From Spinellus fusiger (taxonomy: Eukaryota; Mucoromycota; Mucoromycetes; Mucorales; Phycomycetaceae): 64,000 nucleotides of DNA. The notes under the pieces were generated by a model, which was not told the DNA's origin, made no database searches, and saw only the letters and a program-made list of their open reading frames with translations. Numbering within the stretch: position 1 is the first letter of the stretch; every line of letters starts with the position of its first letter. The translations under genes were made by a program, and so were the position numbers. The stretch spans positions 160,861 to 224,860 of the forward strand of contig JALLLS010000060.1 of the NCBI GenBank assembly GCA_025094145.1. The letters run 5' to 3'. Positions 60,666-64,000 of the stretch are shown here, one piece after another.

Positions 60666-62796
60666 TATGCACATCTTTTAATTGAAAAAGCACCAGGGAT
60701 ATGAAATGTAAATTCGATTAAAAGTCATTTTAGTATTTCCATCTTCCGAATAAGAAATATATCCAAGGCACAGTTTTTTTTGGCTTTTATTAAGCAAAAT
60801 AAGGTAACCACTACCTAAGAATCAGTCACCAATGAAAAGACCATCAACACTAAAATAAAAAAAACTCGTATACCAAGTAGAATAATTGGAAATGTATCGA
60901 TGAAAACATACACAATGCCATTCTACATTAATAAAAGGTCAATGGTCTTATCCAAAGGTTGCTAAAATGTTTGGCACTAACCGATGGATTTTTATATATA
61001 AATATTCTGAAAATATTCAAGGGAAATATGACTCTCGAGCCCATAAAAGATGTACGGAAAAAGACTGCCATTACCTAGAAAGACAAGTTAGTGTTTATTC
61101 AAGAGTGTGATTGGAATCTATTCAGGACAATGGAGGAATTCTGTATGACTATGACCAATCCTGTCTGCAGGTCTACCTTTTACAGATTGATGAAGAAACT
61201 CGATTTTTCCCCTTACACAATAGCTTTTTAGCCTATTCTCATTCATCAACATAAATATTAGAGTGTCTCTCGAATAGCGGCAGTTTACGGCCAGAGCTAA
61301 GGAGTTAGATTAATAAACTGGCTATTCTTAATAATGATGTACTTTATCAACCAATGACAGCTAATCACTTTTTGCTAAGGCTCATCTACTTTGGTATTCC
61401 TTTTAAAGAAAGTATACTCAATAAATAAAATACACTTTAGGACTATCACTTGAAAAATATTTAGTCTTCGATGAGTAAGTTTATGAAACTGACATTCCGA
61501 TTGAGCCGTATTTTATAGAGACCAGTAAAGATTTGTGAATAGAAACAATGACTAATGAAAATCAACAAACACAGATCCCTATCCATCTATGCTAGCCTCT
61601 ATTATTATACCAGCTTATTGCAAGTAAATAATGTATTTTTACTTACTAAATTTTTATAGATTTCCTACCTTTTATTTTCTATTCAATGAAAATGTCTTTC
61701 CCAATAGTGTGAAATATCAAAAATAGTTGTTCAACTTTATCATTAACTTTCAACAAAACTAGTGAGAGTGAAAGAATAAGGGTTACATTGTAGCATTCTT
61801 TTATCTTTTATCCCATAGAATATGCTATAAAAAATTAAGGTTGATCCAGCTAAAAGTTTCTTTTTGAAAGAAAGAAAACATAAGAAAGAAAGAAAGAACG
61901 GTTGAAATACACTACTTTATTCTTTTTATTCAAACGTACTATTCAAAGATATATCTGTTCCATTCCAACTATAATCATAAGAGATATAATGTCTGTTGTT
62001 TTATATTATTTAACTTTTAAATTTAATCCATACTGATACCTGTTCATTACAATGGAGTGGATTATAAATACTCTTTCCTAAACTCATAAGTTAAACACTA
62101 TCTTGATCAATACTTGAGTGTCCGACATGACATGCATGACTTGTGCCACACCAGTACTCTTTGGCAGTACAATTGAAGTGTTGGGCGTAGTAAAATCAAA
62201 AATCAAATTTATTCTTTCTTTCACACAAGTCTTTAGAAAAGAAAAAAAAAGAGACCTTTTTGTTTGTTTGTTTTTATAAAAGTACAATCGTTTACTCTTA
62301 TATATATTATAGCCATCTAAAACCAAATCATAAGAATGTAGATGTATTTATTCTTGTATTCTTTCGCTGCTCATGTCAAAACAACCTTATCACTGTTGAT
62401 GTTATATCATTTTCATCATAAATTCTGTTTTATAATATCAAAAGATAATCATCACATACTTTATAGGTGAGGATAGAAAAAAAAGAAAGTCCTTACTAAT
62501 GTCTTCATTAAATGTGGTTCTCTATGTAGGCTATTCATAAAGACAGGAGCCACAAGAATAGTTCCTTTTACTATTTATCTTCTATAGGTGTGATGAGAAA
62601 AAGAAAGAGAGAACGCCTCACTTATATATATCAAGATAAAAAAAAGAAGATAAGGAATAAGAAAAAAAAGAAGAGGACAGAATAAAAAACACAAGGCATA
62701 AAAAAGAAATACTAATAAAATAAAATAAAAGTCATCAAGAAAGACAAAACATCTGATTCTTGCAAAGCAAAAAGAAAAAAAAAGAAAACTGTCTTG
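60666..62796. other. AT-rich spacer
   Basis: No supportable gene. A short GAAA repeat (61869-61898) and A-rich runs (62630-62720) occur before the LRR gene 3' end. Some decayed coding-like sequence near 61000-61430 gives no recognisable protein. Confidence 0.45.
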
Positions 62797-64000
62797 TCAT
62801 TCCATTTCTTGCAATACACGTAGCCATTCGGTGCCTGCTTCTTGTCGCATGGCTTCTATTTTACGTCGAAATGCATCATTACTTCTATCGGCCAAAGGAG
62901 AAAGAGAGCGGTGAGTACTGTTGCTTCTTGTGGATTCTTGCCCTGGAGAACGGCTGCGTCTTGAACGAGGACGACGTGATTGACGTGCTAGTGTCTCATT
63001 CACTACTGCCTGCTCTAATTCAGCCATACGTGACATACGCTGAGGTTGAGATTTGGGCGTGTCTTGAGACTGTCCTAATCGAATAACACGTTTCGCCATT
63101 TTGGGTTTTGGTTTACTATTTTCTTTTTCTTTCTCTTTCTCTTCATCGTCCTTAGTGCTCTTGTCGTCTTTTTTTTCTCTTTCTTCCTCTTCCCCTTCCC
63201 CTTCCCCTTCCCCTTCCTCTTCTCCTGCAGGCTGAGCTACAGGCCATGCATTGGCATTGGCAGTGGCGGTCGAGGGGGCAGTGGTAGCAGCAGCATAAGA
63301 TAGGGCAGGCTGGTCTTGAGTGGACTGAATATTGATACGTTCTAAGAAGGAAGGCTGGGTACCATCAAGGCGGATTTCCATATGTGCATTAGCAAACAAA
63401 CCAAACAACCGTGTGCGATAATCAGACTACAAAATAGCGTATCAAAATCATGTTGTAAATATTGTTTGCCTCTATGTAGATGTGGAAAGAGAGAGAGAGA
63501 GACAGGTAGATCTAAAGTGAGGTGGGTGTATGTGTATATGTGCATGTTATACCTGCAGCAAGGTGAATGGGTTGCCTGCTATCCAGACATTGGCCAAATT
63601 GGGTAGTGCAGTCAGTCTTCCTACTTCTGCATAATCTTCAATACGATTGTCCCTCAAATCCAACTTCTCAAGTGCCCACAGCCGGTCCAACCCTGCCAAC
63701 ATCACCAACCGATTGCTACTCAGGTCCAGTGTATGCAGATTGCCTAGTACAGTATGAATACCTGTAACAGAGGAAATCATATTATGAGAGAGTTGCAGTG
63801 AGTGCAGATTATAAAGAACAGACAAGGCAGAAGGAATATCAATCAGCAAATTGCTCGACAGATTAAGATGAGTCAGCGACTGCAGTTGACGCATGACATG
63901 TACTTCAAGAGTAGTAATGTTATTGTCTTGCAGAGAAAGCATCTCCAACTGCTTCCATTCTCTATCGCCCACCAGCTCCTCTGCATCTTCCACCCCAGCA
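62797..64000 (-). CDS. Leucine-rich-repeat protein (C-terminal part, runs off the window)
   Basis: Two exons are visible: 63553-64000 (5' end beyond the window) and 62797-63426, separated by a 126-nt GT-AG intron. The first exon encodes about six leucine-rich repeats: LEMLSLQDNNITTLE, LTHLNLSSNLLIDIP, LHSLQLSHNMISSV, LHTLDLSSNRLVML and LEKLDLRDNRIEDYAEVG. It ends in a capping WIAGNPFTLLQSDYRTRLF. The second exon is disordered: an Ala/Thr segment, an acidic Glu/Gly run encoded by TTCCCC repeats, a Lys/Glu stretch, an Arg/Ser-rich block (RQSRRPRSRRSRSPGQ) and a final helix (NDAFRRKIEAMRQEAG). It resembles fungal SDS22/STK11IP-like LRR proteins; the exact family is unsure. Confidence 0.82.
63193..63222. 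repeat. TTCCCC hexamer repeat in the LRR gene
   Basis: CCTTCCCCTTCCCCTTCCCC and adjoining units encode a Gly/Glu acidic tract in the minus-strand protein. Confidence 0.8.

Overview
This is nuclear DNA of a eukaryote, most likely an early-diverging fungus (Mucoromycota-like). The coding genes are split by very short GT-AG introns (mostly 40-90 nt). Exons are moderately GC-rich, while the spacers are very AT-rich and full of simple repeats. The gene set mixes fungal hallmarks (a Cyc8/Ssn6 corepressor, a Sit-type MFS transporter, a Puf4-like PUF protein) with genes kept in animals and early fungi (a TTLL12 homologue, PI31, a MPPED-type phosphoesterase, a CofD-like protein). Species cannot be named from the sequence alone. 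All functions are read from motifs recognised by eye; no search was run.

Layout. 1-16,700 is gene-poor and holds decayed mobile DNA. It contains two non-autonomous Tc1/mariner copies (222-1626 and 15277-16267), another Tc1 relic, a LINE 3' end, a 410-bp dispersed duplication and a relic of a Fanzor (TnpB-like) protein at 6338-6864. It also has one small zinc-ribbon gene (10214-10613), a 28-unit decamer minisatellite and a SET/MYND-like gene fragment.

16,829-26,234 is gene-dense: a CofD-like gene (one base out of frame), PI31, RCL1, a Rab18-like GTPase and an MFS transporter. 28,899-46,601 carries an unidentified gene 3' end, a PUF/CCCH RNA-binding protein, RPB6, CYC8, mitochondrial uL13, MOG1, a PKA catalytic subunit, a metallophosphoesterase and an SGNH/PC-esterase-like type II membrane protein. 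46,601-50,263 has an ELO fatty acid elongase and a RhoGAP protein. 50,264-54,898 is an AT-rich desert. 54,899-57,865 is a 13-exon TTLL12 homologue with a 14-nt micro-exon, a GC-AG intron and an added NAC-like UBA domain. 59,006-60,665 is a complete but inactivated Tc1 element with perfect terminal inverted repeats and TA target duplications. The window ends inside a leucine-rich-repeat gene.

The genes do not form one pathway; most are housekeeping genes (transcription, rRNA processing, nuclear transport, proteasome control, signalling, lipid elongation). Head-to-head pairs (PI31/RCL1, uL13m/MOG1, ELO/RhoGAP) probably share promoter regions. The phosphoesterase and the SGNH gene are packed about 80 bp apart. 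The most unusual items are the Fanzor relic, the UBA insertion in the TTLL12 homologue, the substituted catalytic positions in the SGNH protein and the apparent 1-nt frameshift in the CofD-like gene.
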